64,000 bases of DNA from Filosporella fistucella (Eukaryota; Ascomycota; Leotiomycetes; Helotiales). The notes below the pieces were generated by a model that had not been told where the DNA came from, made no database searches, and worked only from the letters and a program-made list of their open reading frames with translations. Both the position numbers and the translations under genes were made by a program. The stretch is from assembly GCA_030077755.1 (NCBI GenBank), contig JAQJZZ010000004.1, positions 2,108,001 through 2,172,000 of the forward strand. The letters are read 5' to 3'. Below, one piece after another: positions 44,883-54,842 of this stretch (its first letter is position 1; the number at the start of each line of letters is the position of its first letter).

Positions 44883-45871
44883 TGAATCATGAACTAGATA
44901 AAGGGAAAGCCTGCTGTGTGCGCTATATAGTGGAGTGCCAAGTCTTTCGGGTATGAGCTAGGGTAATGAGTACCTAAACCCTTGAATAGGACATCCTCGC
45001 GAGAATCATCATATTTCTGCCTCGAGAAACCAATTGATCCTGATGTTTGGAGGGTGATACTTTGAAATAGTTCGTAATGCCAAGTACGTCGACTTCGAAA
45101 ATCAGCCAAAGAGGGACGAGGCTGAGAGTGGAACGATTAAGAGGAGAAAGGCAACGAATCAGGAGAGAGCAATATGAAAACCTCATTTGGATGATCTTGA
45201 AATATGTCAATGACGGGCATAAGTTGTTTCACCACATGTCGATGGCTTCAACGGCACATCAAGGCAGAACATAATAAATGCACTATCCAAGGCGAGACTT
45301 CCCGCTATGTCTGAAATCGGATTATGGTGTGCCTTATAGTCCAGCGAAATCTTATCAGGAGCATTCAAATTTCCGGATTTCGAGATACTCTAAGGCACAC
45401 TGTGCCTCAATTTCACTCAAGTTCGTCCTCTAAAAGATGGGGCTCGCCGGAAAATAGGGGGATTTCTCCTCCTGCATTACCCCTGAATTTCATAACTAGA
45501 CTGTATTGGGTTTTAGCGAGTTTCACCCCTGCAACTTCCTCGCCAACGATTCAAAACAGTCGAGTTGAAGACTGACAACAGACAGCCTGGACTTTGCTGG
45601 ACGACAAATCCCACAACCACATATTCACATCCTATCCAACATCTCCGTTGTCGTCGCGACCATGAAATATCTACACACAACACATCTGCGAACCTCTTGA
45701 TCCATCACTATCCACAAATATTGCTCGCTCCCTCTGGACTGTAAGACAGCGCATATCCTCGACGACCGAGCGCGTCTCCTTGAAAAGGACCCGACTCGCA
45801 CGACCAGCAGCCAAAGATTCTCGTTCCCATACTCTACAAAAGCTGGATGCGACGCGTCGAAGATAGGCAAG
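44883..45871. other. Intergenic; leader of the ApsB/Mto1-type gene
   Basis: No gene supported. The last ~300 bp are rich in CT and likely hold the promoter and 5' leader of the coiled-coil gene. Confidence 0.45.
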
Positions 45872-48800
45872 ATGGCGGACGAAGATGGACATCCTGATTT
45901 ACCCTCACCCACAGAAGAACGGCCTCAGACTGCACGCAGGGATTCGCCGCAATCGAGAAAAGTACCGGGTGGCTTTGGGATCGACGACCTGGATGACCTC
46001 TCCCCGGCCAAGCAGACCTTTGAAGATTCAATATTGGCAAACGAAAAGGCCCATCAGCAAAACAATCGAATACCTTCCCTCGATCCTACAAGTTTACCTT
46101 CTTTACCACCTCCAGGCGATAGTAGTCTGCTTTACAATCAGAGTGAGAATGTTGGAGGAAGTGATGCGCATATGGATGATGTGGATGAGGGTGCGATGCA
46201 AAGACATCTGAATGATGTAGAATCAAGCTTCATGCCAGTACCGTCACCGATCACAATGGGTGGGAAGAAAGGTTCGGATGATACATATCTCTTCGACGGC
46301 GCACAACCTTCTCCAGAACCACCAAGAGCATCTACCCCGACCAAGACTCACGAAGAGACGAATGGCGAACCAAATTCACCACCAACTCCTCCAAATGCAT
46401 ACCAAACCCCCGCACCCCCACGATCCGATTCACAAGAAGCTTCTATGGATGGCGAAGACACAACATCCGCTCTCGAAACAATGTCGTCTTCACCTACAGC
46501 CGCGGCCGCTGCGAGAACGGTGTCGCGCGCAATATCAATGGCAAGCATCGGCAATGATAACGATAGCGCAAATCAGTCGAGAGCATACAGTGACAACGAG
46601 GATGTTGAGGCAACACCAAAGAAGAGTAATAGCTCATTCGGAGAATCTGCTGACGGGCGATCCACTCTCCGTCATAAGCTTTCGAACATGAGCCTTAATG
46701 GCACAGATGCTGGCAGTACTCCAGGCGTTGCGCTACTGAATCGCAAGCATTCAGGCAGGCGACCAAAATTTCTTCGAGGTCGACACACAAGTCAGCAGTC
46801 TTCCATCTCCTCGTTCGTCACAAACCCAGAGTCAAATGATGGAAGTGACATCACTCTTGGGGCAGATTACGCTCTTCAATCAGGAGGGGCGGTACCAGCC
46901 GATGGATTTTCGAGCAGCAGCCGTATGGGACTTTCGAGATCAATCAGCTTAGGGAGTATGGCTTCTGGGATTGAGGACTTCAACGGCAGTGGAGACTCTT
47001 CAACGAAATTAGATGGCAGCCTGGCGACCTTGACGGAAGAACAACAAAATCGAAAGACGGAGGATTTGTCTCCCCCTGAAACACCACGAGCGAACACCAG
47101 ATCCCTTGCCGCACCTACAGACACGATAATTGCCCGACATGTAAGGAATGTGCATGTTCCAGATTCGGTTGCACAAGAGTACAGGAATAAGAATGGTGTA
47201 TCACCAAAACGTTCAGGATTCGCTGTTTCAACTCTTGGTCGAAATGGAAAAAATCTAACCTTGAAAGAGCAAAGCAGCACAATTGAGCGATTGTCGAAAG
47301 AAAATTTTGACTTGAAGCTCAAGGTTATGTTCTTGAGTGATCGCCTGGACAAATTGTCGGAGGAGGGTGTTAAGGAAATGATCTCTGAGAATGTGGAATT
47401 GAAGACTGGTCTTGCTGTCATGCAGAGAGACAACAAAGCCTTAAAACGGAAGGTGAAAGAACTCGAGAAGCAATTGAAGGATGATGAAGAACGCCCATCA
47501 ACTGCAAGATCAGGAACCTCAGGCGGAGATCCAAGCCCGAAATGGTTTGACCAGGAAGGCGCACAAGAGCGTGAGGAAGAATTGTTTTTTCTTCGCGAGC
47601 GAGTGGAGGAGTATGTTACTGAAATCGAGAAGATGCGAAACGATGCCATATCTCGTGAAAACGAGAAAAGAAATCTCGCTGAAGTTGTCCGCCAAATGGG
47701 AGAGAGACGAGGACAGAATGTTGAGGCTCGAGAAGAGATGGATGTCTGGAAAGATTTGCTGGAGCAAGAGACCTCTCGTCGCGAGCAATCTGATGAAGAC
47801 AACAAGAAACTTCGAGATGAAATTTTCCGTCTTCGGACTGAGACTTCATCAAATAGTGGTGTTCCTGGACTCAACCATACTACTAATATCTACAACATTA
47901 CCAAAAAACGTCAAGTTTCACCTTCAAGGCCAAGATCTGGACTCTCCGACCGTTTCGATGATCGTACCGGTAATCTGAGTGCTGCAAGTACCCTAGTGGA
48001 AGAGCTTCGACGAGAAAGCGACCAATTGAGGCATGAAAATGCTGAATTACGACGTGAGGTCGGGGCTCAGACCTCTATGTTGACTTCTCGAAACAAAGAA
48101 AAGGAGCGTCTGTACCAGGAAATTGAGGATTTGAAACTCGGACAACGACGAGGTGCCGGATCCGTTGCTGGTGACAGCATTTTTGAGCGCTCAGCATCCA
48201 GAGCCCATGAACGATCCGTATCACGAGCCAGCGGAGCAACCAGACAGACAAATCTCTCCGATACTGAGCGAGAAGACTTTGAGAACAAACACGCAGAGCT
48301 TCGAGACCGAATTAACAGCCTTAAGATCCACAACCAAGATTTACAGCGAGAACTCGAATCATGTATGGAAGACTTTGAAACTGCTGTTGAGCAAAAGAAG
48401 CAAGCCGAAGCATTAGCCAATGAGCTCCAAGAAGCTTTAGAGGTGGCTGAACAGGACTTGTTGACAATGCAATCAGACCGTGACGAGGCATTACAAGGTC
48501 AGGAAGAGGCAGAGATCATGTTTGAGTCTTTGCGCAAAGAAGCGCAGGAAGAGCTTGATGGATTCGCCACCGAAACTGAGGAAGCCCATGCTGAGATTGA
48601 ACGATTACAGACTGACCTTGGAGACACCACAGAGAATTTTAATGCACTTCAAAACGAAATGCGAGAGATGAGTGAAGCTTTAGTTAGGCTCGAAGATGAT
48701 CACGACGCCAAATCAAGGCGGATACAGGATCTTGAGCGAGAACTTGAAGAGGCGAACAAAGAGCTCGAGCAAATGGAAAATAACCTTGTCGAGGCTAATG

Positions 48801-50407
48801 GCAAGATCAACCGTCTAAGCGTACAACAAGAATCTAGTCAAGGGGAAATTGCTTTCTTGCGCGAGGAACAAGATGGTGATAAGATCAAGATTGGTGATCT
48901 CGAAGCTGCTATTCGACATACCGAACAAGCGCTCCAGGATGAAAGAGCCAGAGTCGAGGAGCTTGAGCAACGTCTTGCAAACGAGCGAGATCAGCATGAA
49001 CTTATTTCCGGTAAAGAAAAGGAAGAAGTTCAGAAGTTCATGAATGAACTCAATCGGGAAGCTCATACTGCCCAAGATGAAGCTAACAGGCTACGCAAGA
49101 GTTTGACATCTCGTGAAGTTGAAGCTGCTGAGTGGAAGCAACGACTTATGGAGCTTGAGAGTAATTTGAGAGAGGCACTCGGTGATCTTAATGGAACCAG
49201 ATCAAGTTTGCTCACCGTAAGCCAACTCATCGATTCAGGAGAATGTCAGCTTATATATACACAGTCCATTGCCAAGCTTCAGCGAGAGCTCGAAAGCACC
49301 ATGCGCGATCTTGATGTTACGAAGGCATCCCTTGCCGAAAAGGAACGCATCATTAAACAACGTGACTCCCTTCTCGAATCTCACGCTCTCGAGTCGAGAA
49401 AACTCGCAGATATGCTAGATAAAGAACGATCACTTCACCGCAATACAAGGCATCAATTTGAGGCAGCTCAAAAGGGTCATCAGCATGCCTCTCGTACGCT
49501 TACACAGCAAGAATCTCGAGTTTTAGAGCTGGAGACAACAAAAGCACACGAGAAAAAGAAATTGGCTACCCTTGAGCACACTTACAAAACCGAGATGCAT
49601 GAGCGAAACCAGCTACTTCTGCAGCTCTGGAACCGTCTTTCTACCCTCTGCGGTACTGATTGGGCTCATAACAATAGCCTCATCAATGGTCGGGCGCTTC
49701 CATCATTGGAAGTTGTTGCAACAATGCTGCCAGGTTTCGCCAAGAACCTCTTAGCGGCAGTCAAGACAATCGAAACTCTCGTGGGAGATTTCCGCTCCCG
49801 GGTTCGTTCAGTTGAAAATAGCCTGTGGAAGGAATATGAAAGTCTCCAATCAAATCTCGAAGTCCGCATTAAACGATTGGATCGTCTTGAGACTTTGGTG
49901 AAAAGTGGAGTTCCTGACAGTCATGGCAGCAACAAATCGGAAGTCAACCGACTGAAAGAGCTGAACAAATCACTCAAGACTGAAATATCCACCCTCAGAG
50001 CAGCAAATGAGGTTCGTGAAGGGGTTTATAATGATCCTAGTCCGAGCCCATCTGTTCCAACAGGACCTCGTCACAAAGTCGTTGATAAGAGTCGTACGTC
50101 AACAATGACTCGTCACCACTCTGCATCTGCAGTCGAGACATTTGATCGTATGTCAAAATCAAGAGCAGGCACTTCTGCTGGAGAGAAATCAGTGGGTAGC
50201 CCGAATAGCAGAGACGATGATTATCGGCCAGATTTGAGATGGCAGGTTCGATTACAGGAGCTAGAATACAAGTTGAAAGCGGAGCGTGAAGCACGCCTTG
50301 TAGATCGTAGTAGCGCTCGACAACGATTGGAAGAGAAGAACCGGGAGAATGCAGAATTGGCAGCAGAGGTAGAAAGGAACAGGGTTAGAAGTGAGATGGG
50401 ACGATAA
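45872..50407 (+). CDS. apsB: ApsB/Mto1-type microtubule-organising coiled-coil protein
   Basis: Open frame of 1511 codons. The first ~430 residues are Ser/Pro/Asp-rich and disordered. Residues about 458-535 are a centrosomin N-terminal motif (CM1): 'LTLKEQSSTIERLSKENFDL' followed by 'VMFLSDRLDKL'. CM1 recruits and activates gamma-tubulin complexes. Long coiled coils follow to about residue 1330. The C-terminal 'WQVRLQELEYKLKAEREAR' and 'SARQRLEEKN' resemble the Mto1/Spc72 C-terminal (MASC) region that anchors the protein at spindle pole bodies. Together these fit Aspergillus ApsB and S. pombe Mto1, which nucleate cytoplasmic microtubules at non-nuclear sites and septa. A 48-nt segment at 49217-49264 has intron ends and a non-coiled translation. 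If it is an intron, the mature protein is 1495 aa. Confidence 0.85.
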   Translation: MADEDGHPDLPSPTEERPQTARRDSPQSRKVPGGFGIDDLDDLSPAKQTFEDSILANEKAHQQNNRIPSLDPTSLPSLPPPGDSSLLYNQSENVGGSDAHMDDVDEGAMQRHLNDVESSFMPVPSPITMGGKKGSDDTYLFDGAQPSPEPPRASTPTKTHEETNGEPNSPPTPPNAYQTPAPPRSDSQEASMDGEDTTSALETMSSSPTAAAAARTVSRAISMASIGNDNDSANQSRAYSDNEDVEATPKKSNSSFGESADGRSTLRHKLSNMSLNGTDAGSTPGVALLNRKHSGRRPKFLRGRHTSQQSSISSFVTNPESNDGSDITLGADYALQSGGAVPADGFSSSSRMGLSRSISLGSMASGIEDFNGSGDSSTKLDGSLATLTEEQQNRKTEDLSPPETPRANTRSLAAPTDTIIARHVRNVHVPDSVAQEYRNKNGVSPKRSGFAVSTLGRNGKNLTLKEQSSTIERLSKENFDLKLKVMFLSDRLDKLSEEGVKEMISENVELKTGLAVMQRDNKALKRKVKELEKQLKDDEERPSTARSGTSGGDPSPKWFDQEGAQEREEELFFLRERVEEYVTEIEKMRNDAISRENEKRNLAEVVRQMGERRGQNVEAREEMDVWKDLLEQETSRREQSDEDNKKLRDEIFRLRTETSSNSGVPGLNHTTNIYNITKKRQVSPSRPRSGLSDRFDDRTGNLSAASTLVEELRRESDQLRHENAELRREVGAQTSMLTSRNKEKERLYQEIEDLKLGQRRGAGSVAGDSIFERSASRAHERSVSRASGATRQTNLSDTEREDFENKHAELRDRINSLKIHNQDLQRELESCMEDFETAVEQKKQAEALANELQEALEVAEQDLLTMQSDRDEALQGQEEAEIMFESLRKEAQEELDGFATETEEAHAEIERLQTDLGDTTENFNALQNEMREMSEALVRLEDDHDAKSRRIQDLERELEEANKELEQMENNLVEANGKINRLSVQQESSQGEIAFLREEQDGDKIKIGDLEAAIRHTEQALQDERARVEELEQRLANERDQHELISGKEKEEVQKFMNELNREAHTAQDEANRLRKSLTSREVEAAEWKQRLMELESNLREALGDLNGTRSSLLTVSQLIDSGECQLIYTQSIAKLQRELESTMRDLDVTKASLAEKERIIKQRDSLLESHALESRKLADMLDKERSLHRNTRHQFEAAQKGHQHASRTLTQQESRVLELETTKAHEKKKLATLEHTYKTEMHERNQLLLQLWNRLSTLCGTDWAHNNSLINGRALPSLEVVATMLPGFAKNLLAAVKTIETLVGDFRSRVRSVENSLWKEYESLQSNLEVRIKRLDRLETLVKSGVPDSHGSNKSEVNRLKELNKSLKTEISTLRAANEVREGVYNDPSPSPSVPTGPRHKVVDKSRTSTMTRHHSASAVETFDRMSKSRAGTSAGEKSVGSPNSRDDDYRPDLRWQVRLQELEYKLKAEREARLVDRSSARQRLEEKNRENAELAAEVERNRVRSEMGR
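49217..49264 (+). other. Probable in-frame 48-nt intron
   Basis: GTAAGC at the 5' end and ACACAG at the 3' end, length divisible by 3, no stop codon inside. Its translation is not coiled-coil, while both flanks are ('LLT' joined to 'SIAKLQRELES'). Removal restores heptad continuity. Confidence 0.6.
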
Positions 50408-51678
50408 TGTACATTGACGAGATTCTTGTGGCGTTTATCATTTGGTCCAGCATGGGTTCGAGGCGAGGCGCTTCTGGTTTTGGAGACGGGAGTAGTGTGT
50501 ATTTTGGCTTGGGAGCATGGCGATCATCCTGGGTTCATGTATATCAAATTCTACTTTATGCCTTCAAATGAGCATTCTTCTTCAGGCTGCTGGCCATCAT
50601 CATGAAGTAGTGAATGGAGCAGCCAGGTTCGACATGAGAGATGAAGAACAACAGGATCACAGTTCAAGGCACAGTAAGTAGAGTTAGTCCAGGTCCTGCA
50701 AGGTATTCCTTCTTGTGGTCACTTACACGCCGCACGTCCACTGCCAACACGAAGATGATGCCTGCATAACTGATTTTATGCGGTGTGCAAACCATTCCAA
50801 CGACTCCACTATCATGCATCTCGCTCTCAATCAAGTTCTTAATCGTCCGAGTCTTGTGTCAAAGCTTTTGACTTTCGTGTCGGAGTAACGGTCATGCAGA
50901 TATGTACTTCTTGGAATCTCTTGGGTGGACTGTCGATCCACATTCAATTTCCATACTGGGATTTGCCCCGCTCTTAAATGGCTTCAATACATTCTAGAGC
51001 TGTTGGTTTAAAAGTATTCTCGTTTTCTACCCTGCATTTTGTCGTTGTCGTTGATCACCCAGTCCCAAGAAACGCCTCGTCCTATTCCAGAAGCGCGGCA
51101 GGAGCTTGTCCGTCCACTTCTTCTGTCAAGCCTTGTATTCTGAAACACAATTCCCGTTCACATTGGTCAACTCTTCATCGGTATTTCGGACCGTCCGGTT
51201 CAATTGCTCGGGATCTGGGGGTCGACTTTAACCATTTTATCCTCAATTTAGCCTTGAGCCGGTCCCGAGAGAGGCTTAAAATATATTCCACGAGTAACAC
51301 ACGCGAGATGAGATTAGATCAGCTTTTCCCCGCCACTCCCCCGCGTGCTACTATTACCCCACGACACGCTATCACGGTCTAGCTTCTACATTGGTGTGCA
51401 GCGAGCGTGTGTAGCTGTCGCTATCCTGGAGCTGTCGAAAGTCTGAAGCTCACCATCTCCAATGATGGGAAGATTGGCGGAGAAACAAAAGCTCACAAAT
51501 GATTATCCTTGTTTTTTGCTGGTGGATTTGACTTGGATACTATGGAGACTTCATTCCAGTTGATGCATGGGATGGTTCGTCCAAGGACATGGTAGTGGGA
51601 GCTGAGATTTGAAGATCTCTACATAAGTAGAAGATATCCCAGGTAGTTTTCATGTAAACCTCTCGATCAACTCTCATC
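50408..51678. other. Intergenic; no gene supported
   Basis: Contains the apsB 3' flank and the transporter promoter. CT-GGGG (CreA-type SYGGGG) occurs near 51217. A plus-strand ORF at 50978-51382 has no domain. Confidence 0.45.
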
Positions 51679-53348
51679 ATGGCTGCCGATACTCCAGAGC
51701 CAGTTGCTGCTCCTCAGCCAGACATCTCTGAGAAGAAGGGTCAATCAGAACACAATGAAATCTCCGGTGGAAAGGGTTACGATGATGATGCCAGAGCAGC
51801 AGCGGCAACAGAACATAGCATGCACTTGTGGCAAGCTTTGAAAACTTACCGCAAAGCTATCTTCTGGTCCGTCATCGTGTCTGCTTCGATTATCATGGAA
51901 GGATACGATACAACTCTTATCGGCTCTTTCTTCGCCTACCCCGAATTCAACAAGAAATATGGAAAATACTACGGTCCGGAGAAGGGATGGCAACTCACTT
52001 CCCAATGGCAGACAGGTATCAATGATATCCAAGCCGTGGGAAACATCATCGGTGCTCTCGGCAATGGTTACTTTACTCAGAAATACGGACACAGAATCGT
52101 CATGATGGTCTGCTTGGTTATGATGACAGGCACTATCTTCATCACTTTCTTCGCTCAAAATGTGGAGACTATCCTCGTCGGTGCTTTCTTCTGCAGTATC
52201 CCCTGGGGTGCATTCGCTACCATGGGTCCAGCATACGCAGCTGAAGTCTGTCCTTTGATTCTGAGAGGTTATCTCACTGCTTTTGTGAATCTCTGTTGGG
52301 CTACTGGACAGCTTCTCTCAGCTGCTATTCTGAAGGGTTTGGTCAACAATACTACTCAGTGGTCTTATCGTATTCCATTCGCCGTTCAATGGATTTGGGT
52401 AAGTCTCTTCTCTCCTCTCTACATGCTAGACTAACATCTCAGCCCGTTCCCCTCTTCATCGCAGCCTGGTTTTGTCCGGAATCACCCTGGTTCTTAGTCC
52501 GCGCAAATCGTCTAGACGAAGCCGAAGCGTCTCTCAAGCGTCTCGCTCAAAAAGGCGATAACGTAGACCACAAAGCCGTTGTTGCTCTTATGGTACACAC
52601 CACTCGTCTCGAAGAGGAAGAAGAGCTCGGTACTTCGTACTTTGATTGTTTCCGCGGTACCAATTTACGCAGAACCGAGATTGCTTGCGGTGCTTTCCTC
52701 TCCCAGATCACGGATGGAGGGGCCTTCGCTTACAGTCCTACTTATTTCTTCCAGCAAGCTGGTATCGATGCCAATGCCTCGTATGGTATCGGTCTAGGTG
52801 GAACTGGTATCGCGTTCATCGGAACCTGTCTCTCTTGGCTCTTGATGACCAGATGGGGTCGTCGTCCAATTTTCCTCGTCGGTTTCTGTATCTTGGTCTT
52901 CTGTTTATATCTCATCGCCGTGCTGGCTTGTGTCCCTCAATCAACGGGTATCAAGTACGTGCAGGCTACACTTTGTCTCGTGTGGTTAGGCGCGTACTCC
53001 ATGACTGTCGGTCCAATCGTCTACACCATCGTAGCAGAGATCGGTTCTACTCGTCTCCGTTCCAAGACCGTCGTCTTAGGCCGTTCTACATACTACGTTG
53101 GTAATATCGTTGGTGGTGTCTTGGAACCATACATGATGAATCCTACGCAATGGAACTGGAAGGGAAAGACTGCATTCTTCTGGGGAACAGCTAGTTTGTT
53201 GACTACTATCTGGGCTTATTTCCGTCTGCCTGAGACTATGGACAGGACCTTCGAGGAGTTGGATGTATTGTTCATTAGGGGTGTGCCAGCGAGGAAGTTT
53301 GCCAAGGCTGAGGTTAATGGGGAAGATGAGTACGACAGAGGTGCGTAG
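51679..53348 (+). CDS. MFS sugar transporter (maltose/hexose permease type)
   Basis: Two exons: 51679-52398 and 52443-53348, 44-bp intron in phase 0, 541 aa. About 65 hydrophilic residues precede TM1 ('FWSVIVSASIIMEGYDTTLIGSF'). Sugar-porter signatures follow: 'YGHRIVMMV' after TM2, R-G-Y-L-T in TM5, P-E-S-P-W before the central loop, R-W-G-R-R-P after TM8, and P-E-T at the end of TM12. The sequence is close to fungal alpha-glucoside:H+ symporters (MAL31/AGT1 group), which take up maltose and related sugars; the exact substrate cannot be read from the sequence. Twelve TM segments can be counted. The start ATG has a good context (TCATCATGGC). Expression may be under carbon catabolite control, but the promoter evidence is weak. 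Confidence 0.9.
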
Positions 53349-54172
53349 ATGGGTGCGGTGTAGAGAGTGGATAGAGCGAAGCGGGATGTTGAAATTGCTT
53401 GTTCTGGTTATTGAGATAGGTGAGATCAGGGATGATTTAGTTTCCTAATGATACCATGCACTCACAATTTGATGTCTTTTCTCCGAGTATGCCATCAATC
53501 GTAGGTCATACATGAGTATCTTTTCAATTCTTAAATGCTTCTTGTGCAATAGTTACCTTTTGACGCTCTTGAAGGCTTGTCATCTCCTCGCTGGAGTTAA
53601 GGAATTTCACCAAAGTCTCAATCTCAGAATGTCATCATATCTGGGCTCAATCATGACTAAATGGAGCAAGGACAGCGCACAGGATTGATTCCGAGCACTC
53701 CTCTAAGCAAGTGTATCGTCATCTCTTGGAATGTACTTTGAAAAGTTAACACTGGGAAGTAAGTCGTTAACGTCCAAAGCAGACGAAATGTCTCCATTAT
53801 TGAAACATTGTCTAAAGAGGATACGATCAAATAAATCAGTTGAAAATTCAAATCATAGAGTGAGGGCAAGGATTGGTAGATAGTGTAAGGCGAATGGTCA
53901 TCTTTCTAGGTTGAGAGAGGCGTATGAAGATGAGACTCGAGGATTTTGGAGTATCATGACACTTTGTCGCGCCATCGTCTGTCTGGCCTCGAGCAGCAAG
54001 CATTATCGCATTTCACATTCACGGGCCAGGAAACGAGGAACAGTGATCTAGAAGATATTTGATATCATTACCCTATCCTATCCATCCATCCTCCCAACCA
54101 TAACACCACCTATCCCAAAGAAACCTCCGATATCAACGCTCGGTATCCGTCATCTATCCGCAGATGGGGTAT
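53349..54172. other. Intergenic; no gene supported
   Basis: Convergent 3' regions of the transporter and the small protein gene. Short ORFs only. Confidence 0.5.
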
Positions 54173-54842
54173 CTAATTGGAGTATTTAGGATCGACCTTG
54201 CTTCTGCAGAACACGATATATTAGCAAGTGGTTCAATCAAGCTCCCTTCCCATCGTTTCTACTCGTGGTCCGCCTCGTTATATCGTACCATCAACTGAGA
54301 CAGTAAAGCATCGAACAGAGACGAAATACAGTGAGAAAAAGGATTGGGAAGGAGAGGGAACATACCCAGAAGCCTTCTCATATGCACCTCGAATACCGTC
54401 GGTGATCTTCTCGCTGGTGCTGGGGTCGAAGGTGTGGCCTGACTTCTTGGATGCGAAGTCGAATGCTAAGAAATTAGTTAGCCTGTCCTCATTCTTTTTA
54501 TACATGAATATGGACGATGGGAATAGCAATATGTAGGCAGTTGTGGTTGTGTATCGATTATGGTCTCCTGTCGTGATGCGGGGTAAACGAGTCGTCGAGC
54601 GGAATAGTGCCCATCATGAAGTATTATCAAGGCCACAATGACAAGACGACAAGAAATGATTGATCTTATCCTCGAGAATGGAGTGCTCCTTATGAAAGAA
54701 TGTGAACAGAGATGAAGTAAGACATACCCTTATCACCGTAATCCTTTTGCTGTCCAGCAGCGGCAGGTTGTTGACCACCGGCAGCTTGGTTGCTTCCTGA
54801 GCCCTTGTTGAGCAGCTCTTGACCTTTCTTGAGGAAATCCAT
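54173..54842 (-). CDS. Small conserved fungal protein (81 aa)
   Basis: Three small exons: 54842-54728, 54465-54366, 54203-54173. They are separated by long introns for this window (262 and 162 bp), each with a GTATGT donor and exact frame. The protein starts 'MDFLKKGQELLNKG', then has a Gly/Gln/Ala-rich stretch with repeated Q-Q. It ends with a conserved block ('EKITDGIRGAYEKASG') and 'SKVDPKYSN'. This N-amphipathic helix, Q-rich linker and E-K-I-T-D-x-x-R block are found in many short ascomycete proteins, some reported as stress-induced. The biochemical role is unknown. No membrane segment or signal peptide. Confidence 0.75.

Noticed and set aside
46876..47874. 332-codon minus-strand ORF
   Set aside because: Antisense shadow of the coiled-coil gene; Ser/Phe/Arg-rich composition with no domain.
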